DNA from: Methylosinus sp. LW4
GTDB lineage: Bacteria > Pseudomonadota > Alphaproteobacteria > Rhizobiales > Beijerinckiaceae
Length of the DNA stretch: 64,000 nucleotides
Assembly: GCF_000379125.1 (NCBI RefSeq)
Contig: NZ_KB900626.1
Span: 3,782,024-3,846,023, forward strand
Reading direction: 5' to 3'
The position numbers and the translations under genes are program-made. The notes below the pieces were generated by a model. The model was not told where the DNA came from, did no database searches, and saw only the letters and a program-made list of their open reading frames with translations. Positions 54,671-64,000 of the stretch are shown in pieces (within the stretch, counting starts at the first letter, position 1; every line of letters starts with the position of its first letter).

Positions 54671-56464
54671 CTACTCGCGCGTGATTTCGTCTTTGAGGAA
54701 GCTGCGCACCAGATCGACGTCCACGCCCTTGGAGACGAAGGACCGTCCGATCCCGCGCGCCAGAATGAAGGTGAGCGCGCCTCTCTCGACCTTCTTGTCC
54801 TGGAACATGGCGTCGAGCATGGCGTCGGCGTCGTCGCGCCAGCCGGGAATGTCGCGAATGCGGGTCGGCAGGCCGACGCGGGCGAGATGGCGGCCGACGC
54901 GCTCGGCGTCCTGCAGGCTGCAGAGGCCGAGCCGCGCCGAGAAGCGGAAGGCGCTGACGAGGCCGATGGCGACGCCCTCGCCATGGACGAGGCGCTCGCT
55001 GTCGTAATGGACGAGCCGCTCGAGGGCGTGACCGAAAGTATGGCCGAGATTGAGCAGAGCGCGATCGCCCTGCTCGGTCTCGTCGCGGGCGACGATCTTG
55101 GCCTTGGAGCGGCAGCTCACCGAGATCGCCTCGACGCGCGCGGCGCGGTCGGCGAAGACGGCGGAGGCGTTGTTCTCCAGCCATTCGAAGAAGAAGGCGT
55201 CGTCGATGAGGCCGTATTTCACGACCTCGGCGTAGCCGGCGCGGAACTCGCGCAGCGGCAGAGTGGCCAGAGCGTCGACATCGGCCAGCACCAGCGAGGG
55301 CTGATAGAAGGCGCCGACGAGATTCTTGCCCTGCGGCGTGTTGATGCCGGTCTTGCCGCCGACGGAGGAGTCGACTTGCGCCAGCAGAGTGGTCGGCGCC
55401 TGCACGAAGCGCGAGCCGCGCCTGACGCTCGCCGCCGCGAAGCCGGCGAGATCGCCGACGACGCCGCCGCCCAGCGCCAGCACCACATCGCGCCGCTCGA
55501 TGCGGGCTTCCAAAATCTCCTCGCAGACGCGCTGGAAGACGGGGAAGGATTTGGAGGCCTCGCCCGGCTCGACGATGATCGAGACCGTGCGTATCCCGGC
55601 TTTCTCGAGGCTGTGGCGCAGCACGGGCAGCTGCAGCCGCGCGACATTGGCGTCGGTGACGATGGCGCAGGCGGCGCCCGGCGCGACGCGCGCGAGATGC
55701 TCGCCCGCCTGCTCGAGCAGCCCGGCGCCGATGATGATGTCATAGGCGCGGTCGCCGAGCCCCACCTCGACAGTCTGCGGCTCGACGGGGGCGGGCGGCG
55801 TTCGTGACGTCATGAATCTGTCGAATCCTCGTGTGGTCGCGCTCTCCGGCGCTCCATGCGCAAAGGCCAGCAGCGCGGCGATGGTCTCCTCGACCATCAC
55901 CTCATGCGCAACGTCGCGGGAGAGCACGGCGATGTCGGCCTGGCGGTAGACCGGATAGCGCTCGTCCATCAGCCGGCGCAGCACGGCGGCGGGGTCGCTG
56001 GTCTGCAGCAGGGGCCGGTCGCCCTTGCGGCGCACGCGGCGCAGCAGCACGTCATGCGCGGCGTCGAACCACAGCGAGACGCCGCGCTCCTTCACCCGCG
56101 CGCGGGTGGCCTCGTCCATGAAGGCGCCGCCGCCGGTGGCCAGCACGCAGGGCTCGCCGGCCAGCAGGCGGGCGATGACGCGGCGCTCGCAATCGCGGAA
56201 ATGCGCCTCGCCATATTTGGCGAAAATATCGGGGATCGACATGCCGGCCGCGGCGGCGACGATCTCTGCGTCGGCGTCCTTGAACGGCAGGCCGAGACGC
56301 TGCGCCAAGCGCTGGCCGATGGAGGTCTTGCCCGAGCCCATCATGCCGACGAGCACCAGCGAGCGGCCGAGCAGAGCGCCGCGAATGGCGCGCGCGCTGT
56401 CCTCGGGCGGAGTCTGTCCGCCCGGCCGCGCCGCATGGCCGCCGATCGCTTGCACTTTGCTCAT
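54671..56464 (-). CDS. aroKB: Fused shikimate kinase and 3-dehydroquinate synthase (AroK-AroB)
   Basis: A single 597-residue frame covering two shikimate-pathway enzymes. Residues about 35-200 are shikimate kinase: P-loop LVGMMGSGKTSIGQRLA, DADAEIVAAAAGMSIPDIF and VLATGGGAFM. After a linker, residues about 225-597 are 3-dehydroquinate synthase: VLALGGGVVGDLAGFAAA, FVQAPTTLLAQVDSSVGGKTGIN and NLGHTFGHALE with its zinc His. No stop codon separates them. An in-frame ATG at 55813 could also start a free AroB, with GAGGA 13 bases upstream. So either a fusion protein or two products. Confidence 0.93.
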   Translation of the reverse strand: MSKVQAIGGHAARPGGQTPPEDSARAIRGALLGRSLVLVGMMGSGKTSIGQRLAQRLGLPFKDADAEIVAAAAGMSIPDIFAKYGEAHFRDCERRVIARLLAGEPCVLATGGGAFMDEATRARVKERGVSLWFDAAHDVLLRRVRRKGDRPLLQTSDPAAVLRRLMDERYPVYRQADIAVLSRDVAHEVMVEETIAALLAFAHGAPESATTRGFDRFMTSRTPPAPVEPQTVEVGLGDRAYDIIIGAGLLEQAGEHLARVAPGAACAIVTDANVARLQLPVLRHSLEKAGIRTVSIIVEPGEASKSFPVFQRVCEEILEARIERRDVVLALGGGVVGDLAGFAAASVRRGSRFVQAPTTLLAQVDSSVGGKTGINTPQGKNLVGAFYQPSLVLADVDALATLPLREFRAGYAEVVKYGLIDDAFFFEWLENNASAVFADRAARVEAISVSCRSKAKIVARDETEQGDRALLNLGHTFGHALERLVHYDSERLVHGEGVAIGLVSAFRFSARLGLCSLQDAERVGRHLARVGLPTRIRDIPGWRDDADAMLDAMFQDKKVERGALTFILARGIGRSFVSKGVDVDLVRSFLKDEITRE

Positions 56465-56511
56465 GAGGTACAATCTACACCGCGCCGCCAGGAAATTCAG
56501 CCCCCATTTGC

Positions 56512-57222
56512 TCATGTGGGCAGCAGCGGCTCGAGAAAACGGCGGATGAAGTGAAGCATTCGTGGCTCGGCGAGGTCGGCTTGCCGCGCGGCCATGCGCA
56601 CGCCGGCCAGCTCCGGCTTGCTCTGCGCGGCGATAAAGGCGGTCACGCGCTCCTCCAGCGCGGCGGCGGAGAGCGAGGATTGCGCGATTCGCATGCAGGC
56701 GACGCGCGGCCCGGCGAAGACGATGGTCCATTCGGGCGAAAGCCGCACCTCATGCGCCGCAATGCCGGTCTCCTCCTCCAGCTCGCGGAGCAGATTGGCC
56801 TCGAGATCGACGATCCCGTCGCGCAGGTCGCTCGGGTCCGGCGTGCCGGCGGGGAAATAGATCGCCCCGGGAGCGGAATGATCCGCCCCCATCTCGCCGA
56901 GCAGAAAGGCGCCGTCGGACGAGCGCAGCGCCGGCATGGAGAAGCAATTGTGGACGCCGCCGCCCGGAAAGCCGAAATCCCGCCAGGCGAGAAAGCGCGA
57001 GAAGCGCGTCGCGAAGAATTTGACGCCGAGCGTCCCATTCTCCCCGCGCGAGACGCCATGGGCGAGCAGCACAGGCCCGTCATAGAGCGAGGGGACCAGG
57101 GCGCGGCGCGCGGCCCAATGGGCGTCGATCTCCGCGCCGCGCAACCGATCGAAGGCCCAGTCATGCGGCTCGAGCACGCAATGCAGGGCGGCGGCGTCGG
57201 CGATCTCGATCTCGCCGCTCAT
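56512..57222 (-). CDS. Nudix hydrolase
   Basis: A 236-residue protein. The Nudix box lies in GIVDLEANLLRELEEETGI, with upstream G-x5 (FPAGTPDPSDLRDG) and the metal-binding Glu pattern R-E-L-E-E-E-T-G. It has a family-specific N-terminal part (DWAFDRLRGAEIDAHWAARR). Substrate unknown. Its first four bases overlap the last four of the phzF-like gene, so they are co-transcribed. Confidence 0.88.
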   Translation of the reverse strand: MSGEIEIADAAALHCVLEPHDWAFDRLRGAEIDAHWAARRALVPSLYDGPVLLAHGVSRGENGTLGVKFFATRFSRFLAWRDFGFPGGGVHNCFSMPALRSSDGAFLLGEMGADHSAPGAIYFPAGTPDPSDLRDGIVDLEANLLRELEEETGIAAHEVRLSPEWTIVFAGPRVACMRIAQSSLSAAALEERVTAFIAAQSKPELAGVRMAARQADLAEPRMLHFIRRFLEPLLPT

Positions 57223-58124
57223 AATTCCAATTCTCCGCGTTGCATTTCCACCGCATGGCCCGCCACCGTGACGGTGACGAGCCGGCCCGCCTCGATCCGC
57301 GAGCCGAGGATGATGCGGGAGGGGCGGCCCATGGCGTAGCCCTGCTCGATGACGAATTCGTGCTCGCCGTCCTCCGGCGCCTCGAAGGCGTGGGCGACGC
57401 CGGCGAAGGCCGCGGCGGCCGAGCCCGTGGCCGGGTCCTCTCCAATGCCGACGCCATTGGCGAACATTCGCGCGCAGACCGCGCTCGCCGGCTCCACCGT
57501 GTCGCTGGTGTAGAGATAGGCGCCGACCGCCTCGCCCATGACGGCCGGAAAGAGCGCCGGGTCCGGCCGCGCGCGATCCAGCGCCGCGCGGGTGGAGAGC
57601 GGAATGAAGACGAACTCCACTCCGGCCGAGAAGCGCGAAGGAATATGGCGGGCGAAGCCGATATCCGCGGCCGAGAGGCCGAGCGCGCGGGCCAGCGCTT
57701 CGGCCTCTGGCGCCGGCGCTCCGGGAAGCGGCAGGCGCGGCGCGGCGAAGCGGGCGAGAACGGCGCGGGAGGCGTCCCTCACCACATCGCAGCGGACGAG
57801 GCCGACCTCCTCCTCGAGCGCGATGACGATTCCATTGCGCGTCAGCATCTCCGGCGCGCGCTGTGTGGCGAGGAGGATCGCCGCGCCGATGGTCGGATGG
57901 CCGGCGAAAGGCAGCTCGCGCGCTGGCGTGAAGATACGCAGCCGCGCCGTGTTCACCGGGTCGCGCGGCTCCAGCACGAAGACGGTCTCGCTGAGCGCGA
58001 ACTCGCGCGCGATAGTCTGCATCGTCGCGCCGTCGAGCCCGTCCGCGCCGAGCACGACAGCGAGCGGATTGCCGGCGAAACGATGCGTCGTGAAGACGTC
58101 GAGCGTGAAAAAGCGCAATCGCAT
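57219..58124 (-). CDS. PhzF family isomerase-like protein
   Basis: A 301-residue protein beginning [22 protein letters not shown], the PhzF signature; also [12 protein letters not shown] with the catalytic-type Glu (SETVF), [10 protein letters not shown] and [13 protein letters not shown]. In phenazine producers PhzF is an isomerase, but most homologues, as here with no phz genes, have no known role. Normal length. Confidence 0.9.
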   Translation of the reverse strand: MRLRFFTLDVFTTHRFAGNPLAVVLGADGLDGATMQTIAREFALSETVFVLEPRDPVNTARLRIFTPARELPFAGHPTIGAAILLATQRAPEMLTRNGIVIALEEEVGLVRCDVVRDASRAVLARFAAPRLPLPGAPAPEAEALARALGLSAADIGFARHIPSRFSAGVEFVFIPLSTRAALDRARPDPALFPAVMGEAVGAYLYTSDTVEPASAVCARMFANGVGIGEDPATGSAAAAFAGVAHAFEAPEDGEHEFVIEQGYAMGRPSRIILGSRIEAGRLVTVTVAGHAVEMQRGELEL

Positions 58125-58167
58125 GGGGAGGGCGGAGGCTCGGCTGGGGCCAAAAGGGGCAGGGCCG

Positions 58168-58200
58168 ACATTCAGGGCCAGGAGGGCTCGCCCTGAATGT
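58168..58200. terminator. Hairpin at the end of the broken NTF2-like gene
   Basis: ACATTCAGGGC (58168-58178) pairs perfectly with GCCCTGAATGT (58190-58200). It overlaps the original stop codon (58172-58174) of the pseudogene and probably ends its transcript. It lies within the 47-base spacer before phzF's start region. Confidence 0.6.
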
Positions 58201-58633
58201 TGAGAATGCTGATCGAATCGCGGAACTCGATCAATTCGACGATGAGCCCGTGCTCGAAACGCACGAAATCGGCGAGGTCGACGCGGCCCTCGAGGCCGGT
58301 GCCGCGATGCCGTCAGCGCACGCTGCGCCGGAGCGCGACGCGGCCGCCGTCGATGACCACATCGTCGATCATCGGCTCCGACTGGCAGAAGTCTATGTTG
58401 ATGGCGCGCAAAATATTGAGCAGCGCATCGACGCCCGTATGCCGGCCGGCATAGGGAATGCGCGTCTTGTCGCCGACGAACTCGCAGACGACATCCGGCG
58501 AGAACAACTCGTGGATGACGCTGAAATCGCCGTTCTCGGCCGGCTGCGAGGCGATCAGATCGAGGCGGCGACGGATTTCGTCGCGTTCCAGCCCCGGCGG
58601 GCGATGGGCGAAAAGCTCTTCGATATCGGTCAT
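58172..58633 (-). pseudogene. NTF2/SnoaL-like gene with an in-frame TGA at a conserved Trp
   Basis: From the ATG at 58633 the frame reads MTDIEELFAHRPPGLERDEI, FGVDALLNILRAINIDFCQS-type NTF2 sequence and VVIDGGRVALRRSVR, then TGA at codon 107 (58313-58315). The same frame continues with RHRGTGLEGRVDLADFVRFE and [19 protein letters not shown] to a TGA at 58172. The neighbour (58659-59123) has VRWRNSWRHRNSGRTATMDMAHF at the same place, so the stop stands where Trp is expected (TGG to TGA). No frameshift. A truncated 106-residue product would lack the last strands and is unlikely to fold. Confidence 0.85.
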
Positions 58634-58658
58634 GGGCGCCTCGATTCGCGCTTTCTTC

Positions 58659-59123
58659 TCAGGGGCGGGGCTCGTCCCTTTCGATGAGCTCGTGGTCGCT
58701 GAAGGGATTCCAGCCGTGATAATCGAGATATTCGAACACTTCGACGACCATGCCGTTTCGCCAGGACAGGAAATGCGCCATGTCCATGGTCGCCGTGCGG
58801 CCGGAGTTGCGATGCCGCCAGGAGTTGCGCCACCGCACCGCCGTCATGTCGCCGTCCACCAATATGTCCAGCACCTCGCTGCCGAGGGGCTCATAGTCGA
58901 CGTCGGTGAGACGAATATTCTCGCGAAACGCCTCGCGGCCATGTAGGACGCCGGGAAGAAACAAGCCTTCCTTGGTCGCGTGATAGCGAACGATCACATC
59001 CGGCGCAAAATAACGCAACATCTCCTCGATCTGGCCCGACATGCGCAGGCGCGTGATCTCGAAGACATTGTGTCTCAACTTGCGACGTTCCTCTTCGTCA
59101 GGCGCGTCGATTTTCGGCTGCAT
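58659..59123 (-). CDS. NTF2/SnoaL-like protein (intact paralogue)
   Basis: A 154-residue protein of the nuclear transport factor 2-like fold: FEITRLRMSGQIEEMLRYFA, PDVIVRYHATKEGLFLPGVLHG and WRHRNSGRTATMDMAHFLSW. These cone-shaped proteins bind small molecules or act as isomerases or hydrolases; no catalytic set is recognised. It lies 25 bases upstream of the broken copy and in the same direction, so the pair arose by duplication and formed one operon. Confidence 0.8.
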   Translation of the reverse strand: MQPKIDAPDEEERRKLRHNVFEITRLRMSGQIEEMLRYFAPDVIVRYHATKEGLFLPGVLHGREAFRENIRLTDVDYEPLGSEVLDILVDGDMTAVRWRNSWRHRNSGRTATMDMAHFLSWRNGMVVEVFEYLDYHGWNPFSDHELIERDEPRP

Positions 59124-59288
59124 CGCGCCTCTCCGTCGTAGGGGCGGCGTCTCGGCCGCTCCTGTCTCGACGTTGCGTTCGATCCGAGCTGAACTTCCCT
59201 ATGGCCCCCTCCATCGCGCTCGACGACAGCGCGATCCGATCGGCTCGGCTCGCGCTCTCGAAACATTCGTTGGGAGCGAATTCTGATC

Positions 59289-59310
59289 GATCGAGCGATT
59301 CCGCTCGATC
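59289..59310 (-). terminator. Hairpin after ilvC
   Basis: GATCGAGCG-ATTC-CGCTCGATC, a perfect 9-base stem with a 4-base loop, 11 bases after the ilvC stop codon on the coding (minus) strand. Surrounding bases (CGGAACGCGCTC) resemble a hairpin type frequent in this group of bacteria. Confidence 0.65.
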
Positions 59311-59320
59311 GGAACGCGCT

Positions 59321-60385
<1,065 letters not shown>

Positions 60386-60547
60386 TCAAGAGCGCCGCAA
60401 CCGCCGGTCGCGCCGGTGGAGTCGGTTTCCTGATTGATTTTACGTGGCTTTTCTCTCGTCTCGGGAAGAACCGCAGGACGAGAGCGTATTTCGCCGACCT
60501 TTCTACGCGTCCGGCGCGCGAAGGTCAAAAATTAAGGATTTGCGCGG

Positions 60548-61099
60548 TCAGATCGGGTCCGGCCCGCGCGAGATCGCCGCGACCCCCGTCCGCGACACCT
60601 CGACGAGGCCGATCGGGCGCAAAAGATCGACGAATTCGTCGATCTTGTCGGGCTTTCCGGTCAGCTCGAAGATGAAGCTCTCGATGGTGGCGTCGACGAC
60701 GCGGGCGCGGAAAGCCTCGGCCAGCTGCAGAGCGGCGTTGCGCTCCTCGCCCTTGCCCTTGACCTTCACCATGGCCAGCTCGCGCTCCAGCGAGCGGGCG
60801 GAGACGGTGAGGTCGGTGACCTTGTGGACCGGCACCAGCCGCTCGAGCTGATGCTGAATCTGCTCGATCGTTTCCGGCGTGCCGGAGGTGACGACGGTGA
60901 TGCGCGAGAGATGCTCGCCATGGGCGACCTCCGCCACCGTCAGGCTCTCGATATTATAGCCGCGCCCGGAGAACAGGCCGACGACGCGCGCCAGCACGCC
61001 CGGCTCATTGTCGACCAGCACGGCGAGCGTATGCGTCTCCACATTGGAGCGCGACGTCGGGGACGAGTAGGGCGAGGGTGGCGAGAGGGGAGCGTTCAT
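60548..61099 (-). CDS. ilvN: Acetolactate synthase small (regulatory) subunit
   Basis: A 183-residue subunit. The N-terminal ACT domain HTLAVLVDNEPGVLARVVGLFSGRGYNIESL binds the feedback inhibitor valine; the C-terminal domain (ATIESFIFELTGKPDKIDEFVDLLRPIG) completes the fold. Start MNAPLSPPSP lies 13 bases after an array of 7-base repeats that separates it from ilvB. Same direction as ilvB and ilvC. Confidence 0.95.
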   Translation of the reverse strand: MNAPLSPPSPYSSPTSRSNVETHTLAVLVDNEPGVLARVVGLFSGRGYNIESLTVAEVAHGEHLSRITVVTSGTPETIEQIQHQLERLVPVHKVTDLTVSARSLERELAMVKVKGKGEERNAALQLAEAFRARVVDATIESFIFELTGKPDKIDEFVDLLRPIGLVEVSRTGVAAISRGPDPI

Positions 61100-61112
61100 G
61101 GGTCCGTTTCCA

Positions 61113-61180
61113 GCGAGTGGCGAGTGGCGAGTGGCGAATAGCGAGTAGCTCTATTCGCTACTCGCTATTTCGCTATTCGC
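61113..61180. repeat. Heptamer tandem repeat between ilvB and ilvN
   Basis: Three copies of GCGAGTG (61113-61133), then GCGAATA, GCGAGTA, GCTC, and inverted copies TATTCGC, TACTCGC, TATTTCGC, TATTCGC. The array runs up to the ilvB stop codon (61181-61183) and can fold back on itself. It sits just before the ilvN ribosome site on the transcript. Confidence 0.85.
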
Positions 61181-62953
61181 TCACACCAGCATCTTGCCCT
61201 TTTCGTCGATGATCGAGCCGAGCTCGACTCCGGCGTCGTCGGAGAGATCGGCGAGCAGCATGTCGTTATGCGCCTTGCCCGAGGGGATCATCGGGAAGCA
61301 ATTCTCGCCCTTCTCGACGAGACAGTCGAAGATCACCGGCCCGTCATAGTCGATCATCTCCTGAATGGCGCGATCGAGATCGGCGGGATCGGAGCAGCGA
61401 ATGCCCTTGGCGCCGAAGGCCTCGGCGAGCTTCACGAAATCGGGCAGCGCCTCGGAATAGGAGTGCGAGTAGCGTCCGCCGTGCAGCAGCTCCTGCCACT
61501 GGCGCACCATGCCCATATATTCATTGTTCAGGATGAAGATCTTGACCGGCAGCCGATATTGGATCGCCGTCGACATCTCCTGAATGTTCATCAGAATGGA
61601 CGCCTCGCCGGCGATATCGACGACCAGCGATTTGGGATGCGCGAGCTGCGCGCCGATCGCCGCCGGCAGGCCATAGCCCATTGTGCCGAGCCCGCCGGAG
61701 GTCATCCAGCGATTGGGCTCGTCGAAATGATAATGCTGCGCGGCCCACATCTGATGCTGGCCGACCTCGGTGGTGACGTAAGGATCGCGATCCTTGGTCA
61801 GCGCATAGAGCCGCTGCACGGCGTATTGCGGCTTGATGACCTTGTCCGAGTTGCGGAAGGCCAGCGACTTGCGGTCGCGCCATTCGTCGATCTTCTTCCA
61901 CCAGGCGTCGAGCGGCTGCTTCTCGGCGTGCATCGCCTCGGCGCGCCAGATGCGCACCATGCTCTCGAGCACATGGCCGCAATCGCCGACGATCGGCAGA
62001 TCGACCTTCACATTCTTATTGATCGAGGAGCGATCGATATCGATGTGGATTTTCTTCGAGCCGGGCGAGAAGGCGTCGAGCCGTCCGGTGATGCGATCGT
62101 CGAAGCGCGAGCCGACGGCGATCATCAGATCGCAGTCGTGCATGGCGTTATTGGCCTCGAAAGTGCCGTGCATGCCGAGCATGCCGAGCCAGTTCGGCCC
62201 AGAGCCCGGATAGGCGCCGAGGCCCATCAGCGTCGAGGTGATCGGAAAGCCGGTGAGCGACACCAATTCGCGCAGCAGCGTCGAGGCGGCCGGGCCGGAA
62301 TTGATGACGCCGCCGCCCGTATAGAAGATCGGCCGCTTGGCGGCGGCCATCATCTTCACCGCGCGGCGAATGGCGTCGGTGTCGGCGTCGAGCTTGGGCT
62401 GATAGGTCTTGTGATGCACATTGCGCGGGCCGGTGTAGGCCCCCGACGCGAATTGCACATCCTTGGGAATGTCGATGACGACCGGCCCCGGCCGCCCGCT
62501 GGAGGCGACATAGAAAGCCTCGTGCAGAATGCGCGGCAGATCGGCGATATTCTTCACCAGATAATTATGCTTGGTGCAGTGGCGGGTGATGCCGACCGTG
62601 TCGCATTCCTGAAAGGCGTCGGAGCCGATGAGATGCGTCGGCACCTGGCCGGTGATGCAGACCAGCGGAATGGAGTCCATCAGCGCGTCGGTGAGGCCGG
62701 TGATGGTGTTGGTGGCGCCGGGGCCGGATGTCACCAGCAGCACGCCCGGCTTGCCGGAGGAGCGGGCGTAACCCTCGGCGGCGTGCGCCGCGCCCTGCTC
62801 GTGGCGCACGAGAATATGCCGCACCTTCTCCTGGTGGAAGAGAACGTCATAGATCGGAAGGACGGCGCCGCCGGGATAGCCGAAAAGCACTTCGACGCCC
62901 TGGTCCTTCAGGGCCTCGACCACCATTTCCGCTCCGGTCATTTGCTTCGCCAT
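61181..62953 (-). CDS. ilvB: Acetolactate synthase large (catalytic) subunit
   Basis: A 590-residue ThDP-dependent enzyme, first step of branched-chain amino acid synthesis. [19 protein letters not shown] carries the region with the catalytic Glu ([18 protein letters not shown]), [19 protein letters not shown] follows, and the ThDP/Mg motif is [18 protein letters not shown]. Start at [10 protein letters not shown] with GGAG just upstream. Its leader contains a coding peptide rich in Ile, Leu and Val and an intrinsic terminator, so it is under attenuation. Confidence 0.97.
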   Translation of the reverse strand: MAKQMTGAEMVVEALKDQGVEVLFGYPGGAVLPIYDVLFHQEKVRHILVRHEQGAAHAAEGYARSSGKPGVLLVTSGPGATNTITGLTDALMDSIPLVCITGQVPTHLIGSDAFQECDTVGITRHCTKHNYLVKNIADLPRILHEAFYVASSGRPGPVVIDIPKDVQFASGAYTGPRNVHHKTYQPKLDADTDAIRRAVKMMAAAKRPIFYTGGGVINSGPAASTLLRELVSLTGFPITSTLMGLGAYPGSGPNWLGMLGMHGTFEANNAMHDCDLMIAVGSRFDDRITGRLDAFSPGSKKIHIDIDRSSINKNVKVDLPIVGDCGHVLESMVRIWRAEAMHAEKQPLDAWWKKIDEWRDRKSLAFRNSDKVIKPQYAVQRLYALTKDRDPYVTTEVGQHQMWAAQHYHFDEPNRWMTSGGLGTMGYGLPAAIGAQLAHPKSLVVDIAGEASILMNIQEMSTAIQYRLPVKIFILNNEYMGMVRQWQELLHGGRYSHSYSEALPDFVKLAEAFGAKGIRCSDPADLDRAIQEMIDYDGPVIFDCLVEKGENCFPMIPSGKAHNDMLLADLSDDAGVELGSIIDEKGKMLV

Positions 62954-63017
62954 TCTCTCCAGCTCCGCTTTCCTCGACCCTCGAGACGTAGGGCCGCGCG
63001 GGCGCGCCCCCATAGGC

Positions 63018-63043
63018 AATAAAAAAGGCCCCCTGGAGGGCCT
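63018..63043 (-). terminator. Intrinsic terminator in the ilvB leader (attenuator)
   Basis: On the coding (minus) strand: AGGCCC-TCCAGG-GGGCCT followed immediately by TTTTTATT. This is one of the few textbook intrinsic terminators (stem plus U-run) in this GC-rich window, and it stands 65 bases in front of the ilvB start, where a normal terminator would make no sense unless conditional. Confidence 0.88.
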
Positions 63044-63073
63044 CGGATAAGCGCCAGCGGCGGAAGCTCGGGA

Positions 63074-63124
63074 TCAGACCCGCTCCGTCTCCAGCGCCCT
63101 GCCTACGAGAAGAATGCCCTTCAC
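63074..63124 (-). CDS. ilvB leader peptide
   Basis: A 16-residue frame starting with GTG at 63124, with GGAG eight bases upstream: MKGILLVGRALETERV. Six of 16 residues are Ile, Leu or Val, with ILLV in a row. It ends 31 bases before the attenuator hairpin. Scarcity of charged Ile/Leu/Val tRNA would stall ribosomes at codons 4-7 and prevent the terminator from forming. Too short for ordinary gene finders. The rest of the gap (62954-63293) shows no other gene. Confidence 0.82.
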   Translation of the reverse strand: MKGILLVGRALETERV

Positions 63125-63293
63125 GGCCCGCTCCAGGTGAAATAACGGAGCAGACGTTACGGGAGACGACCGCAGGGGTCAAGGCGATTCCGCGGGCATA
63201 GGGGCGATCGGCGCGCGCGCCGGTCTCCTGAGCTTGGCCGGCGCGGCGAATTCGTGTACGGCTCCGTCGCCTCCCCACGAGAACGAGTCGAAG

Positions 63294-63812
63294 ATGAAGC
63301 GCTTTTTCGAATCCTTCCTGTTCATGTCGCGCTGGCTGCTCGCGCCCTTCTTCGTCATGCTGGCGGTGGGGCTGCTGGAGCTGCTCTATAAGGCGAGCGT
63401 ACGTCTCTACGAGGCGACGGCGCATCTCCTCACCGCCGCCGAATCCGACATGACGCTGCTGGTGCTGGACCTCATCGACATGACGCTGACCGGCGCGCTC
63501 GTGGTGACGGTCATGCTGTCGGTCTACGAGAATTTCGTCTCGAGAGTCGATACGAAGAACCAGCCCGGCTGGCCGGACTGGATGGGCTCGATCGATTTCT
63601 CCGAGCTGAAGCTGAAGCTGCTCTCGACCATCGTCGCCATATCGGCGATCAAATTGCTCGAAGCCTTCATGGACGTGCCGCACACCAACGACCGGGAGCT
63701 GTATTTCTATCTCGGCATTCATATGGTGTTCGTCGTCTCGACGCTGGCCTTCGCTCTGTCGGAGCGCCTCGCGAACGGCCATGGCAAGAGCCATGACGTC
63801 AACGGGCATTGA
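63294..63812 (+). CDS. UPF0114 (YqhA family) membrane protein
   Basis: A 172-residue protein with about four membrane helices: FLFMSRWLLAPFFVMLAVGLLELLY, LVLDLIDMTLTGALVVTVMLSVYENFVS and FYLGIHMVFVVSTLAFALSERL. The motif SVYENFVSRVD is diagnostic of UPF0114. Function unknown. Start is ATG at 63294; the frame open to 63234 is not needed. Divergent to ilvB. Confidence 0.9.
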   Translation: MKRFFESFLFMSRWLLAPFFVMLAVGLLELLYKASVRLYEATAHLLTAAESDMTLLVLDLIDMTLTGALVVTVMLSVYENFVSRVDTKNQPGWPDWMGSIDFSELKLKLLSTIVAISAIKLLEAFMDVPHTNDRELYFYLGIHMVFVVSTLAFALSERLANGHGKSHDVNGH

Positions 63813-63833
63813 CGAGCGGGCCAAGAGGCCGGC

Positions 63834-64000
63834 TCAGCGCTTCTTCACGAATTCCGTGCGCAGCACCAGACCTTTGATGGCGTCGTGCCGGCAGTCGATC
63901 TCCTCGGGATCGTCGGTGAGGCGGATCGATTTGATCACAGTGCCCTGCTTCAAGGTCTGATTGGCGCCCTTCACCTTCAGATCCTTGATGAGGATGACCG
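63834..64000 (-). CDS. phnA: PhnA/YjdM family protein, C-terminal end (partial)
   Basis: Only the last 54 codons are inside. VILIKDLKVKGANQTLKQGT, then VIKSIRLTDDPEEIDCRHDA and LVLRTEFVKKR match the C-terminal domain of PhnA (YjdM), a small zinc-ribbon protein once linked to phosphonate use but of unclear role. The N-terminal zinc ribbon lies beyond the right edge. Confidence 0.88.
   Translation of the reverse strand, partial: VILIKDLKVKGANQTLKQGTVIKSIRLTDDPEEIDCRHDAIKGLVLRTEFVKKR

Noticed and set aside
58125..58312. A separate small gene in the region after the NTF2-like stop
   Set aside because: The sequence is the in-frame continuation of the NTF2-like gene past its premature TGA, not an independent gene.
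61268..63022. A 584-codon plus-strand frame
   Set aside because: Antisense to ilvB, whose catalytic motifs are unmistakable.

Overview
The window is one continuous, GC-rich piece of a bacterial chromosome, most likely from an alphaproteobacterium of the Hyphomicrobiales (Rhizobiales). A methylotroph or methanotroph of the Methylocystis/Methylosinus type is the best guess. Support comes from the RecA sequence, the GAAC-N7-GAAC SOS box in front of recA, DUF3126 and NDUFA9-type genes, and the left-edge pair made of an MxaJ/XoxJ-like binding protein tail and a PQQ-associated CXXCW protein. The family assignment is inference; no 16S or methane monooxygenase gene is present.

Layout. 1-0.7 kb: tail of a PQQ/methanol-dehydrogenase-associated locus. 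0.7-4.1 kb: small genes around an orphan Eco57I-type DNA methyltransferase (DUF983, Uma2 nuclease, methyltransferase, DUF2442, and a DUF4160 gene broken by a Trp-to-TAG codon). 4.1-8.3 kb: rpoD and dnaG, the latter with a degenerate zinc finger. 8.6-14.1 kb: a DUF2235 hydrolase, then a nickel locus: a TonB-dependent receptor under a perfect NikR operator, nikR itself, and a HupE/UreJ permease. 14-22.4 kb: pseudouridine synthase, two SGNH hydrolases, heme and cytochrome genes, MuiA, LysM/BON. 22.4-29 kb: pyrE, SOS-controlled recA, alaS, a cyclic-nucleotide-gated K+ channel, a Usp. 29-41 kb: mostly envelope and small periplasmic proteins, plus tag, an HD nucleotidase, a tyrosine phosphatase and an NrtR-like regulator. 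41-46 kb: a stand-alone Fe-S/CCG protein, two methyltransferases, an EI24 membrane protein and an NDUFA9-type protein. 46.3-48.3 kb: tRNA-Leu(CAG) followed directly by an unusual, AT-richer beta-helix/tail-spike-like gene. 48.4-58.1 kb: DUF2939, POT transporter, queF, kdsA, a QorB/HxlR divergent pair, a CorC-type transporter, a fused aroK-aroB, Nudix and PhzF. 58.2-59.1 kb: a tandem NTF2-like pair, one member broken by a Trp-to-TGA codon. 59.3-63.1 kb: ilvC, ilvN and ilvB, read leftwards, with a leader peptide and terminator in front of ilvB that form a classical attenuator. The right edge holds a UPF0114 gene and the end of phnA.

How it works together. Most of the window is housekeeping. The coherent small systems are the nickel-responsive receptor/regulator/permease set, the attenuated branched-chain amino acid genes, and the QorB/HxlR redox pair with its nested operator. 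The gaps carry many GC-rich palindromic repeats, usually as inverted pairs 30-70 bases apart. I saw no CRISPR array, insertion sequence or complete prophage.
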